A stretch of DNA of 64,000 bases, taken from the NCBI RefSeq assembly GCF_000002235.5, contig NW_022145611.1, forward strand, positions 18,015,633 to 18,079,632, read 5' to 3'. The notes below the pieces were generated by a model, which worked only from the letters and a program-made list of their open reading frames with translations, ran no database searches and was not told where the DNA came from. Origin of the DNA: Strongylocentrotus purpuratus. Taxonomy: Eukaryota; Echinodermata; Echinoidea; Camarodonta; Strongylocentrotidae. The translations under genes were made by a program, and so were the position numbers. Below are positions 1 to 11,000 of this stretch, one piece after another; position 1 is the first letter of the stretch, and every line of letters starts with the position of its first letter.

Positions 1-954
1 GGGGGAAAATATTATTTCAAATTAGTGACTGTTTTTACACTCAGGTCGCGGCTCGCTGGGCCATTTATTCAATGATGTCTTCAAAGGGGATGCGTGGGGA
101 AATTTTCTTAAAAAAGAAGTTGGAAGTTGTGATTATTATTTTTTTAATGATAGACAAATAAGAAGATTAGAATTAAGGCTGGCATTGGGAAAGACAAAAT
201 ACTAGGTGATTAAAGTGGATTTTAGAGAAAGTGTAATACTACAAGGGAAATGAACTGTATATTTGATAGAAACAAGGAATAATGGATAGAGTGAGAAGAT
301 GAATTGTGGGAAATTAAGAACTAACAAGAGAGGATTACATAAACAAAGAATGAAAGAAAACAAATATTTAATAAAAAGGGAATTGAAAGAATTCATTGGT
401 CAGATTTAACAGTGATAAAGATATAAAGAAAAGAGTGGAGGAAATAAAGATTTACATGATAGAAAAAAGATGAGAAATAAAGGGGTAGAATAAAATTTAG
501 AAAGAATATTTTTTAAAGACTGACAAATATGAAAATAAAGCGAGGAATAAAACTTGATAGGATATTACAAGGAATGATGGAAATATTCATTTCATTCTTT
601 CATTCTTTGTTTTTGTATTCCTCTCTTGGTAGTTCTTAATTTCCCACAATTCATCTTCTCACTGTATCCATTCTTCCTTGTTTCTATCATATTAATAGAT
701 CATATACCTATGTACTATTACACTTTATCTAAAATCCACTTTACCCACCTAGTATATTTGTCTTTCCCGATGTCAGCCTTAATTATAATCTTCTTATTTG
801 TCTATCATTGAACAAAAAACAATCACAACTTACAACTTCGTTTTTAAAGTAAATTTCCCCACGCATCCCCTTTGAAGACATCATTGAAAAAATGGCCCAG
901 CGAGCCGCGACCCGAGTGTAAAAACAGTCGCTAATTTGAAATAAGATTTCCCCC
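1..954. mobile_element. Foldback / long inverted-repeat MITE
   Basis: The first ~365 bases reappear as their reverse complement at about 590-954, around a non-repeated AT-rich core. Matching ends read GGGGGAAA...TTATTTCAAATTAG on the left and CTAATTTGAAATAAG...TTTCCCCC on the right. Further in, both arms share the GGCCCAGCGAGCC stretch, the CCCCACGCATCCCC block and the blocks around AGTTCTTAATTTCCCAC. Arms differ by scattered substitutions and small indels, so the copy is not brand new. There is no coding sequence for a transposase. The left end coincides with the window edge, so a target-site duplication cannot be judged. The small ORFs inside it are by-products of the inverted repeat. Confidence 0.75.
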
Positions 955-1050
955 TTATATTAAAAAGCCGATTTGAAGACACTTAAAAAAAGATGGCCAA
1001 ACGAGCCGTGACCCGAGTGTTTTTCAGCGCGCCGCGACCCGAGTGTTTAG
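898..1050 (+). repeat. Short direct repeats of the foldback terminal motif
   Basis: A motif close to CGAGCCGCGACCCGAGTGT is present at about 901-919, again as CGAGCCGTGACCCGAGTGT near 1002, and as GCGCCGCGACCCGAGTGT near 1030. The first copy belongs to the right arm of the foldback element. The next two lie outside it, next to further AAGCCGATTTGAAGACA-type sequence. This looks like partial extra copies of the terminal segment, as in foldback families whose ends grow by sub-repeat addition. Confidence 0.55.
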
Positions 1051-1314
1051 TACAACCCCATAATAATATCAGAAACAACACAAGTTCTGTCCAAAATGAA
1101 AAGGGGCACCCTTTACACATAATAAGGGCACTCTCCCTTGATGATGATATTAATACACTATACTGAACGTGTTCTCATAATAAATGTTGTTTAAGTTTTA
1201 ATTGTGTCACAAATGTACAAGCATTACACTAGTCAATTCCCCTACTGCCTTCTTATGCTGCCATTATGGTATGTAAATACAAATACTTGACTGTTTGATT
1301 ACAACTTCCACTGA

Positions 1315-1320
1315 TTTATT
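1315..1320 (-). terminator. Candidate poly(A) signal AATAAA of the SET-recombinase gene
   Basis: The minus strand reads AATAAA here, about 410 bases after the TAA stop at 1729. This is the best canonical polyadenylation hexamer I see between the stop and the foldback element. The interval 1321-1728 would then be 3' UTR; it is AT-rich and has no other supportable feature. Confidence 0.35.
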
Positions 1321-1728
1321 TCGTTAAAAAATCTATGGGTTTTTTTCTTGTTCAAATAGGATATTTCCAACTCATGCTGCACAATTCTCATTGTAATCAG
1401 TACATGTTGCCTAAACGATATGCTCCCTGTCATTGATATCTGGGAGTGGCCAAGCATAGGTCCACTAAGACCCTAACACAATTACAAATTGCCGGATGCC
1501 TACAAAAATGATAATAAAACCTCAAAATAACAAATCCTTTGCCAGTAGAGTGGGTAAACATTTTATGAATACATGGAGAAACCAAATATAAAAGAATACA
1601 CATTTTAGACTGTAATAACAAGAACATGCCTTGTAATTTATGAGCATTTTCAGCAGTTTGGTGACTCAAAACAAAAGCATGTGTGTATTCAATATAAAAA
1701 TGGTGATTTGATATTAAAGGGAATGTTT

Positions 1729-2006
1729 TTACCAAGGCTGTGTTTTTCTGCTTTTGGTAACCTTCGAGTTTCTTACGTAGTCTTTGATGTTGACCCACGT
1801 TCTGTGTTTCAGCACAGCTTCAGCTTTCAAGCATTCGTCTATCGCTCTCTTGCCAGGTAGCTTAGAATGAACAGTCATAAAGGCTCCTAAACGTCTCTGG
1901 ACAGCCGACTTTTCCGCATCGCTCCATGCTGTCTTTCGTTTCTTCCTTATTGGCTGTTCATCAACCTCTTCCAGTACATGTTGCGTTTGCCTTTGCCTTT
2001 TGGTAC
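1729..2006 (-). CDS. Coding exon 6: basic linker and SANT/Myb-like C-terminal domain, stop TAA
   Basis: The acceptor reads ...TTTCATTAG and the exon enters in phase 1 to complete a Gly codon. It then encodes 91 residues and TAA. A basic patch (RKKRKT) is followed by AWSDAEKSAV, a Trp-led helix typical of SANT/Myb-like folds, then LPGKRAIDECLKAEAVL, RTWVNIKDYV and a short basic tail. From memory, the pattern W-x-x-E/A-E-K ... GK ... C-L ... R-T/S-W-x-x-I/V-K-x-Y-V recurs at the C-terminus of many uncharacterised metazoan proteins that carry the same recombinase-like domain. That supports this exon as the true 3' end, probably a DNA-binding module. Confidence 0.8.
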
Positions 2007-5000
2007 CTAATGAAAGACAATAACAAAAAAAAATGTTGCAATTATACTATGCAGAATAATAAATGCAGTATCACATACTGTTTCTCTGAGTCTCTGACCC
2101 ATGAACTTGAAGAGTGCATTACTGTTATGAGGATGGAAGGAGAGGAAGAATATTTAAATCCTCTTTTGCAGTGATGCAGAATAGAGTGTGATCCTGGGAG
2201 GAATACACTTAAACGATTTTTTTTTGCGGGAAGAAAGCCATCATATAATTTTGTAAAGCTCATATTTCGTGAAATTATGGGCATCTACCGTTTAGGGGAG
2301 TCGGGCACAAACAAGTCTTTAAATTATCTGACAGTGTCATGACAGATGGGGTTATGTTTCACATATTCTACCCGGTTTCTATTGGTCATTTATTTTGCTA
2401 ATCTAGCTCAGTTTTGGGTTTATTTGGGAGGGGCTCCTGGCTGCCTCCATTTTCATCCATTTCCTAGTATATTGTAGTGATTGCTGTGTGCATGAAAAAA
2501 AGTACATTTTGTATTACCTTGACAACCCCTGACTCCCAGTCTAGAACAAAAGGGCCACGATCACATAATACTTTCTGAGTCTATATTATTGTATGTACAC
2601 AATTTTTTTTTAGTTTAGAGAAGTTTAGATATAGAGACCAATTAAATTCACTAATAGATTTTCTCCGTCATTGGCAACAGGCTTTTTGTGAGGCTACATT
2701 ACAATTATAATTGTGCTATAATTTTTAACAATTCAAAATGCACAAATATTGGTACGTGGTGATTTCAACAGGAAAAAGTTTGGTTTCACTTTGGCTTTTG
2801 AGGATGATTGAGAGTGCGGTACAATAGGCAAAATTAACATTTAGGTTTGCAAAAAGAATTTTTTTAGATGCTCTCATTGGACTTAAAGTCATACCTTTTT
2901 GGGAGCATCCAGGTAGCTGACGTTCGACATCATGATCACCAGAATCAACATCGCTGTCACAATTGTCATCACATGATTCAGGTCCCTGTTCTCCAGTGTC
3001 GATCTCTGTACATAAAATAATAATCAATAATATTCACCAAAAAGAAAATCTGGGTCAACTGCAAAGAAAACATACTTGTAATTTAAAACAAAAGAATATA
3101 ATCAATTATTTCTAAATACAACATGGTAGAATTGGCACCAGGTATATGCCACATGTGTGGATCGAGTCAAACAAATGCCTTAATTACCCCTAATCTAAAT
3201 AAATTGAAACAAACAAGTGCACAATATAGTGAGGAATATTTAACTGCATGGTTCATTTGAAAACAACACTTTTCATTAATTCAATAATGTTGCAGCATGT
3301 TTATCAATTTACATATTTTGTATTTGATAATTGTCAAGTTGAGTGGAAATCAGAAATACTTGATTCTTAAAATTAGTACATGCTACATGGTTTGTTATTC
3401 ATCCCACTCATCCCTCGCCATGATGTTTCTCATCTCATTAGGGTTTGAATTGAGATCCCCACTGTATAATTCTACCCTCATCACAAATTTACCTTCATCT
3501 AACTTGATTTGAAGCTCATCCAGACTTTTTGCAGTGCCAATCAGCTGGACCGGGTTCCCAGCTTTTCCCTCCATGGCGAACAGGATCTTTGATATTTTGG
3601 CCACCTGCATAGCAGCATCTGGCAGTCTATAATACTCCCTATGTATCCTAATATCGTGGCCCATGAAGTTTGCTAAGGCGTCCATCTCATGGTCCCTCAA
3701 GCTCATTAGTTGTGACATGGTAGCTACATGCTTCCGTAATTTTGTGGATCGAAGTGTTGAAGGATTTTGTGCTCCACATGCTTCTGACAGCTCACGGAGA
3801 GCATCTGACCCTCGAACATGAGATGTAGTGTCACTATTGGCTACAGCGAACAGGTATTTGTTGCTTGGGTTTACACCTGCTTCCTCCCTGTGGGATACAA
3901 GGGTGTCTACACATGATTTCATGGAGTCTGTCACAAGGATCGGCACTGTCCTGCCACGTTTTCCTACTACCTCAACTCTCCAGAGAAACTTTACAAGATT
4001 TTTTTCCCAGTCTTTCAGCATCTCTAGTTGTCCTTCCACCATATGAGATTCACCTTTCTTGATTTTATTGTAGTCATCAAGAGTCATCTTGCTGATTTCC
4101 CCTTGTCTCCTCCTATTAAACACAATGAGATGAGCCAGCATGGTCTTGTTGAGTTCTCTCCATGTGCTATGGTTTTCGATTGCGGTCCCAGATGACAGTT
4201 TGTCTACACAAAGTTCAGCCTGTACCTCTAGGTGTCTTGACAAAGCCACAACATCACTCGTTAGGGGTAGGAGTTTGGGCTGGTTTCGTTTCCTCTGGTA
4301 CAAAGTTCGTAGAGCATGAGTAGAGATTTCAGATCCCCAACAAGTGTCCAGCAGCTTGATGAACTTTTCTACAAGTTTCTGCATGTCATCCCCATCTCTG
4401 TCCATCAAAGCCTTACTCAGGAGCACAAAGGCAGCCTTTCTTAAGGTATGTCCCAGCTTAAGTGCTAAACTTGGTGTATTGAACAAGTGGTTCTCCTCAT
4501 CAAAGCCTGCCACTTTCTTGACAGCACTCAAGACAGTCATAAAACCATTTGGTGATATCAGGGAAGTCAGACTTGCCTTGCCATTGCAGCTGCAACGTCT
4601 GAACTGAAGTACAAGTCTTCCTAGTTCTCGTAACTTGCATCTGATGTGGTTGTGCTGTTCTTCGTCATGGCCCAATTTCTTAGAGTACACCTTGGCCAAT
4701 TCTAGAATCAACTGATCATTTAGAATGCAGGCCTTGATTTCATCATCGCTGAGACCACTCAGTACTTTGTGTGTTATAGAATCTCTTGATGTGCAGGGCA
4801 CTGGTGGAAGCAAGAGTCGACCTTGTGCTAATAGTCTTCTTCGTTTTTTCTTTTGCTCCTTAGCCGGCTCTTCTTGCTTCAAAATGCAGCGGTGTTTCCA
4901 CAATTCGGCTTTCGCAAACCATCCCAAACAATCTTTGCAAGGCTGATAATCACGGGGCTTTGCTTCACAAGAAGGTCTATATACGACCACAAGCTCTCCA

Positions 5001-8000
5001 TGACCCTTTTCGAAGACCCTGTAGTTGTGCATGTGATTTCCTTTATTTCTTATCAATGTCAATAGCTTATCCTTTTCTTTTCGATTCGTTGCTGCCATGT
5101 ATTGAGCCACCTTTATTTCATTGGAATGTTGTGACCGCAGGTGATCAGGAAGTTTTTTGTGGGGCTTCTCACACATCATGCAATAAGCTACCTTGTCATA
5201 TTTTCGCCCTCCTTGATTGTTGGTCTTCATCACAGTTATCCCCTCATGGTCAGCATCAATGCCTCCATATCTTGATGATGCCTCCAATGACTGATCTGAT
5301 GACAGAGATTTCAGTGATCGAGTGATGCCATTTATTGATGTACATTTAGCCTTAGGCAATGATGCTTGAGAATTATTTAATGAAGTCTTCCCTGAAGAGT
5401 CAGAATCTCCTTGAGAATCACAGACATAGTCTGGATCATCATCACTATCATCATTATGGTCAGATAATGTGTCCTCATTATCACTTGAAAAAATATTTTG
5501 TGAAAGGGTTCCATCTGGTACCATCAATGCTTGTGTGGCAGGCTCAGGGAATGGTTCCCAGTGCTCTCGGTTATTAGGGGGGTTTCTGCATAGATCATCA
5601 GATGTGTCATCATTATCAGCAAGAAAATTGGACAGTGAAAGGTTTCCATCTGGTTCCATTAAAGGTTGTGTGGCAAGCTCAGTAAATGGTTCCCAATGCA
5701 CTTGGTTATTAGGGGGGTTTATGCATGGATCATCACATGTGTCATCATTATCAGCTGAAACATTAAACTGTGAAATCTTTCCATCTGATTCCATTAAAGC
5801 TTGTGTGGCAGGCTCAGGGGATGGTTCCCAATTTGTTTCGTTATTAGGGGGGTTTCTGCATAGATCATCAGATGTTTCAGCATCATCAGTTAGAACATTG
5901 GAGAGTGGAAGGTTTCCATCTGGTTCTATTAAAGGTTGTGTGGCAAGCTCAGTAAATGATTCCCAATGCACTTGGTTATTAGGGGGGTTTATGCATGGAT
6001 CATCACATGTGTCATCATTATCAACTGGAACATCAAACTGGGAGAGCTTTCCATCTGATTCCATTAACGCTTGTGTGGCAGGCTCAGGGGATGGTTCCCA
6101 ATGTTCTTGGTTATTAGAGGGGTTCCGGCATGGATCATCACATGTGTCATCATTATCAGCTGAAACACTGAACTGTGAAATCTTACCATCTGATTCCATT
6201 AAAGCTTGTGTGGCAGGCTTAGGGGATGGTTCCCAATTTGTTTCGTTATTAGGGGGGTTTCTGCATCGATCTTCAGATGTTTCATCATCATCAGCTCGAA
6301 CATTGGACTGTGAAAAGTTTCCATCTGGTTCCAGTAGTTCTTGTGTGGCAGGCTCGGAGAATGGTGAACAAACTTTTTCTGGGTCTGGTGGGAGGTTTGC
6401 AGAATTTTGCAGAATTTCAGGTTTTTCATCTTGGACTCCACTGTGTAATTGAGTAGGACTTGGGAATACAAAATTATCTCCCACCCCATAATCATATAAC
6501 ACTTCTTCACCTTCTTTGATTTTCTTCAATGAGAAGAGAACCAGTTCTGGTTCATTGTGAGGGTTCTCTCTAATCTTCATTCTGCTGTTGACTTCACCCC
6601 TCCAACCATGGTTGACGAGTCGTCCCAGTTGTTGTTTAGTTGGTTCGACTGATGCATCCCTACTGGAAATGAAATTGAAAAAAAATGAAAACATTAGATT
6701 CATCAATGTTTAAAATTACAATGAATCACTGAAACATACAAGTATATGTGGGTTACAATTTGTGATTTCACTTTAGGTTTTCTCTGTTGTCAGATATTAT
6801 TTGATCAACTGTTACTTTTCAAGTAGGGTATCACTTAAAGAAGAATCGTTACAGTCATGATTTTTGTTAACGCATGGTTAATTTTAGGAGGAAATTTGAA
6901 ATACAAGTAACATAGGAAACAAATAGGTAACATTACATGTAGGCATTGGAAATCATAACCAATATCATGAACATTAAACATGCATATGTTTACTTTTCAT
7001 TTGCCTTAAAATTGTAATGCTACAAAATGTCACCGTGCATCAGACAAGAGTACCGAGGCGAAAAAAGACGACGAACAAACCGTGGAAGATTTTTTCAATA
7101 TAAATACAAATAAAAAAAAAACAAAAAAAAAAACACAAAGGTCGAATAACGACACGCCCTACAAGCCACGGGCAACAGCATTGCGAACAAAATATATCCT
7201 CTCAAGACCCTCTGAAATACGAGAGCCAAAGACATTACATGGTATAACAAAAATAACAAAAAAGAGAGAGAAGCGACCAAATTGGGGAAAGGGCAAGGAG
7301 AGGCAACAGACTAAAGGGAAAATGTACAATTTCGGACATATCTATCCACAAGATGTTTACACCGGGTGGGAGAGATGGAAGAAGGCTTCGGCAGGGGAGA
7401 AGGAACATGCGGAGAAGAAAGATGAGTCCAAGGAGAAGAAGGGAGGGAGAGATGAGGAAAGATTAAAAAATAGCATGGGAAAAAGGAAAAAAAGCATTAT
7501 GATAAACAAGAACAGACGTGTAGAATGAGGGGGGAAAGAAGAAAATAATCTATCTAATCTTTAAAAGTGGAACGTAGCTCCAAAAAGCAAATAAAGAATA
7601 CAATATAAAAAGTGGCTACTAGCACAAACCTGAATTCATATCAAACGGACCAAACATGTATGCAGTGTTATATTATTTTAGAATGAGCAAAGAAAGCAGG
7701 AAATCCAATGCAGGGTTTGAATTGTGCATTGAAAACTACATCCTCAATGAAGATTATGTTTACCAACTGTATGATTTTTGTTCTCAAGTTTTCAAATGAT
7801 TTTTCAATAAATCTTACCATTTGACATATGTTGGCCCATCTCAGATCATCTTCCCAGATTATAAAGAAGAGGAAATTTGGGAAATTACAAAATGAATGAT
7901 GAACATTTAACAAAGAAGGATAACAGAAATTAAAAGCAGAAGATGTATAAAGACAACAAGCAGGAGTAGCGAAATGAGAAATCCAGCTACAATGCGAGGA

Positions 8001-11000
8001 TGACGCTGGACAACAGACATTGAAAGAAATGAATTAGGAGGATGGGAAGGGAGAGGAGGAGACAAAGCAGATGAAGAAGTTGAATGAGGAGTTGATGAGC
8101 GAGGGGTTAGGAGAGGGGTTGAGGGAGGGGTTGGGAGAGGGGTTGGGAGAGGGGTTAGGAGAGGGGTTGAGGGAGGGGTTGTGTGAGGGGTTGATTGGGG
8201 GGTGCGGGGAGGTGTTAGGGGAAGTAATGAATGAACAGATGAAGTAATATCAGACTGAAGTGAAGATGAGGTGTAGAAGAAAGGGGGAGTAGAAAAAGAG
8301 TCTTCCGATGACATATTGCAGGGAACTGATGAACCAGCATCATTTAAAACTTCACTGGAGGGAGAGGGAGGTGGTGCAAGCTGCGTAGAAATTTCCGAAT
8401 CTGTTTCATCATTTAAAACTTCACTGGAGGGAGAGGGAGGTGGTGCAAGTTGCATAGAAATTTCCGAATCTGTTTCATCTGTAAGATGAAATGTGGAGTG
8501 TACAAAAAAAAAACATGGACTTTTCAGTGTAATGCACCTTTCTTTTATATCCAATATTTGTACCAAATATTGTTTTATATTCTCATTTTATGCTCTCCAA
8601 AATGGAATATGATCTGTTGGACTGACAAGGTTGAATAATTGTCATTGGTAAGATTGTGTGTTTTTTGTATGATAGCTAAAACAGGTTTGAATAGATAGAG
8701 AAGAATATAAGTTGCATATTTGTTCTATGATGTCCTTGCCGTATTGATACTTTCTGCAGAAAAATGTATGTGTACTGTATGTGGTCAGTCCACGGGTTTA
8801 TTCAAAAGCACGGAATAGAATTTGACAGATATGACTAGCTTTCGATCTTTCTTTAGGGAAAAAACAAAAACCACTGGTAGAAAATATGTTGCCCTGTCAA
8901 CCCACATGTTTACGACTACGTCATAAGCATATAGCCTTAGGTTTGTTTTCAACACCTATCATTACAAAATATACTTTTCAATAAATCAAGTCGTCATAGT
9001 ATGTAGACTTACCACCATTTCGTCCCTTTCCATGTGAAAAAGTATCTGAAGCAAGTTTCACAGTCTGCATCTCTTCTTTCCCCCACATCTCTGGTTACCA
9101 GATCTCCTCTGTACCACAAAAGGAATTCTCCCTCTTCAAACGTTTTGGTGGTAAAGACTGCTCTACCTGTGATTGAAGAAATACATAATCTTCATGAGAT
9201 CAATCATGCGAGTTTAAACATTGTGAATATGATGTTACAAGTATATTTGTCTGTCATTTAAGATAATGCTCAGGTGTGATAAGTAACTCAGACTCGTACT
9301 TGTAAGAAGGCACTTATTTTCAAAATTGGTTGAGTTTTAAATAACATTTGTGTGTCTTTTTGGTCACATTGCCATCAAGCAGACTTGTAAGCAACACATT
9401 GTATTTAATATTAGTATGCTGCAGATATTAAATTACAGTGTCATGCATGTCATGATGAACATGACGTTTTCTCTAGATTTTCTAATTTTTTTTGACATTC
9501 AACCCCATGAGGAGGCATTAAAATTCATTTCAAGGTCTAACCTTTAAACACTTAACCAAATCAAGTTTAATACCTCCTGCTTTACAAAAGAGCCCTGTAC
9601 ATACAAATATTTACAAAAAAATAGAATACATTGTAGAAAACATTAAAAAAAAAGCTTTAAAAAAATAAAAACTAGATCAAAATGAACAAAAGGCCTTAAA
9701 TATTAAACATTTAAGATATTATTGATACAAAGAAAAATGACCAAAAAAATATTTTAAAAACTACACATGCCGTAAAAATAGACTACACAACTGCAAACAG
9801 ACAAACAAACAAAACTAAATTATGGTAAAAGTCATGATATAACATTAGGTACCAGTGCATGCATTAAAGTGATAGAGGGAGTGACTTAATTTGGTTTTTT
9901 AACATTTGGAGTGAAGTTTCCGTGCGAATATGAGTCGGTAGATTGTTACAGATGCTTGGAGCAGTGAAAGAAAAAGAACGTTTTTTAAATTCAGTCTTTG
10001 GTTTCAGGATAAATAAGGGATTTAAGGTAGAATGACAAGTAACAAAGTAAACTGGACGATTATGACCAAAAGATTCTAAATAAGGGGCTAGATTATTGAG
10101 TATTTTGTAGACGAAAATGCAGTAGTGGTAATTGATTCTATTTTCAACACTTTGCCATTGAAGACTGCTTCACGCAATTAAGTGTTGAATTAAGATTATA
10201 AAAACAGAAAAATATGAGGGAAAGCATATCAAATATTCTACTGCATGAAATTAATGAAATATACAGAAAGGGTATAGATTTTACTAAAGAAGTTGACCTG
10301 TTTAACTGCGAAGGGTATCAAAGTTACTCTGAAAAGAGCTGGTGATTTTCAGACAATAGGCGATGAGGTGTGATCAAAGAACCATACCAGGCGTTCCTTG
10401 CATAGTCTAGCTCTGAATCAATATTTTATTGAGCATATTAATGTTAGATATCTATGCTACAGTGAATTTTCACTATTAATACAATCTACATGTACATGTA
10501 TGTAACCTCACTCACCTTTGTCAGGCAGCTGTTTCACTGTAAATCCTTCAGGATCAACTTCACTAAAAATATCTGGAACTGTCTGTCTGGTTTGACTTCT
10601 GAGAATCCGATTCTGAAACAGGTCAAGTAAATATTAATAATATTATGCAGAAACACAGCTGTGAGCAAGCTGGAAGAAAATATCTAAATATTACCCCCCC
10701 CCCCCCACATCCTCCCCCTAATCATACTGGAATTTGCCAAAATATTGCTACTCATATCCATGCTCAATTTTATTATATTATTTGTTAAAATCATGAGGTA
10801 TTATGAAACACATCCATTATGATGTACATCAAGGGGGTCATGTAAATACATGGCTCCACATTTCCCATGCACACATCTTATCATATTTGACTCATTTGCA
10901 ATAGATATAGATTGCTCCACATTTCCTATGCACACATTTATACATATCTAGCCCATATGCAATAATAAATGTGGCTCCACATTTCCCATGCACACATTTA

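Noticed and set aside
3395-3492. Extension of the exon 4 open frame to a stop at 3395 as the natural C-terminus
   Set aside because: A good donor (GAAG|GTAAAT) precedes it, and exons 5 and 6 match in phase and supply the expected SANT-like end. An intron-retained isoform remains possible.
5469-6452. A 327-residue open frame on the plus strand
   Set aside because: It is the antisense of the coding minisatellite in exon 4. Its repeats mirror the 135-bp unit and no domain is present.
7082-7528. A 148-residue basic open frame on the plus strand in intron 3
   Set aside because: The Lys/Arg/Glu content follows from A/G-rich DNA. There is no domain or splice support, and it is antisense to the host gene.
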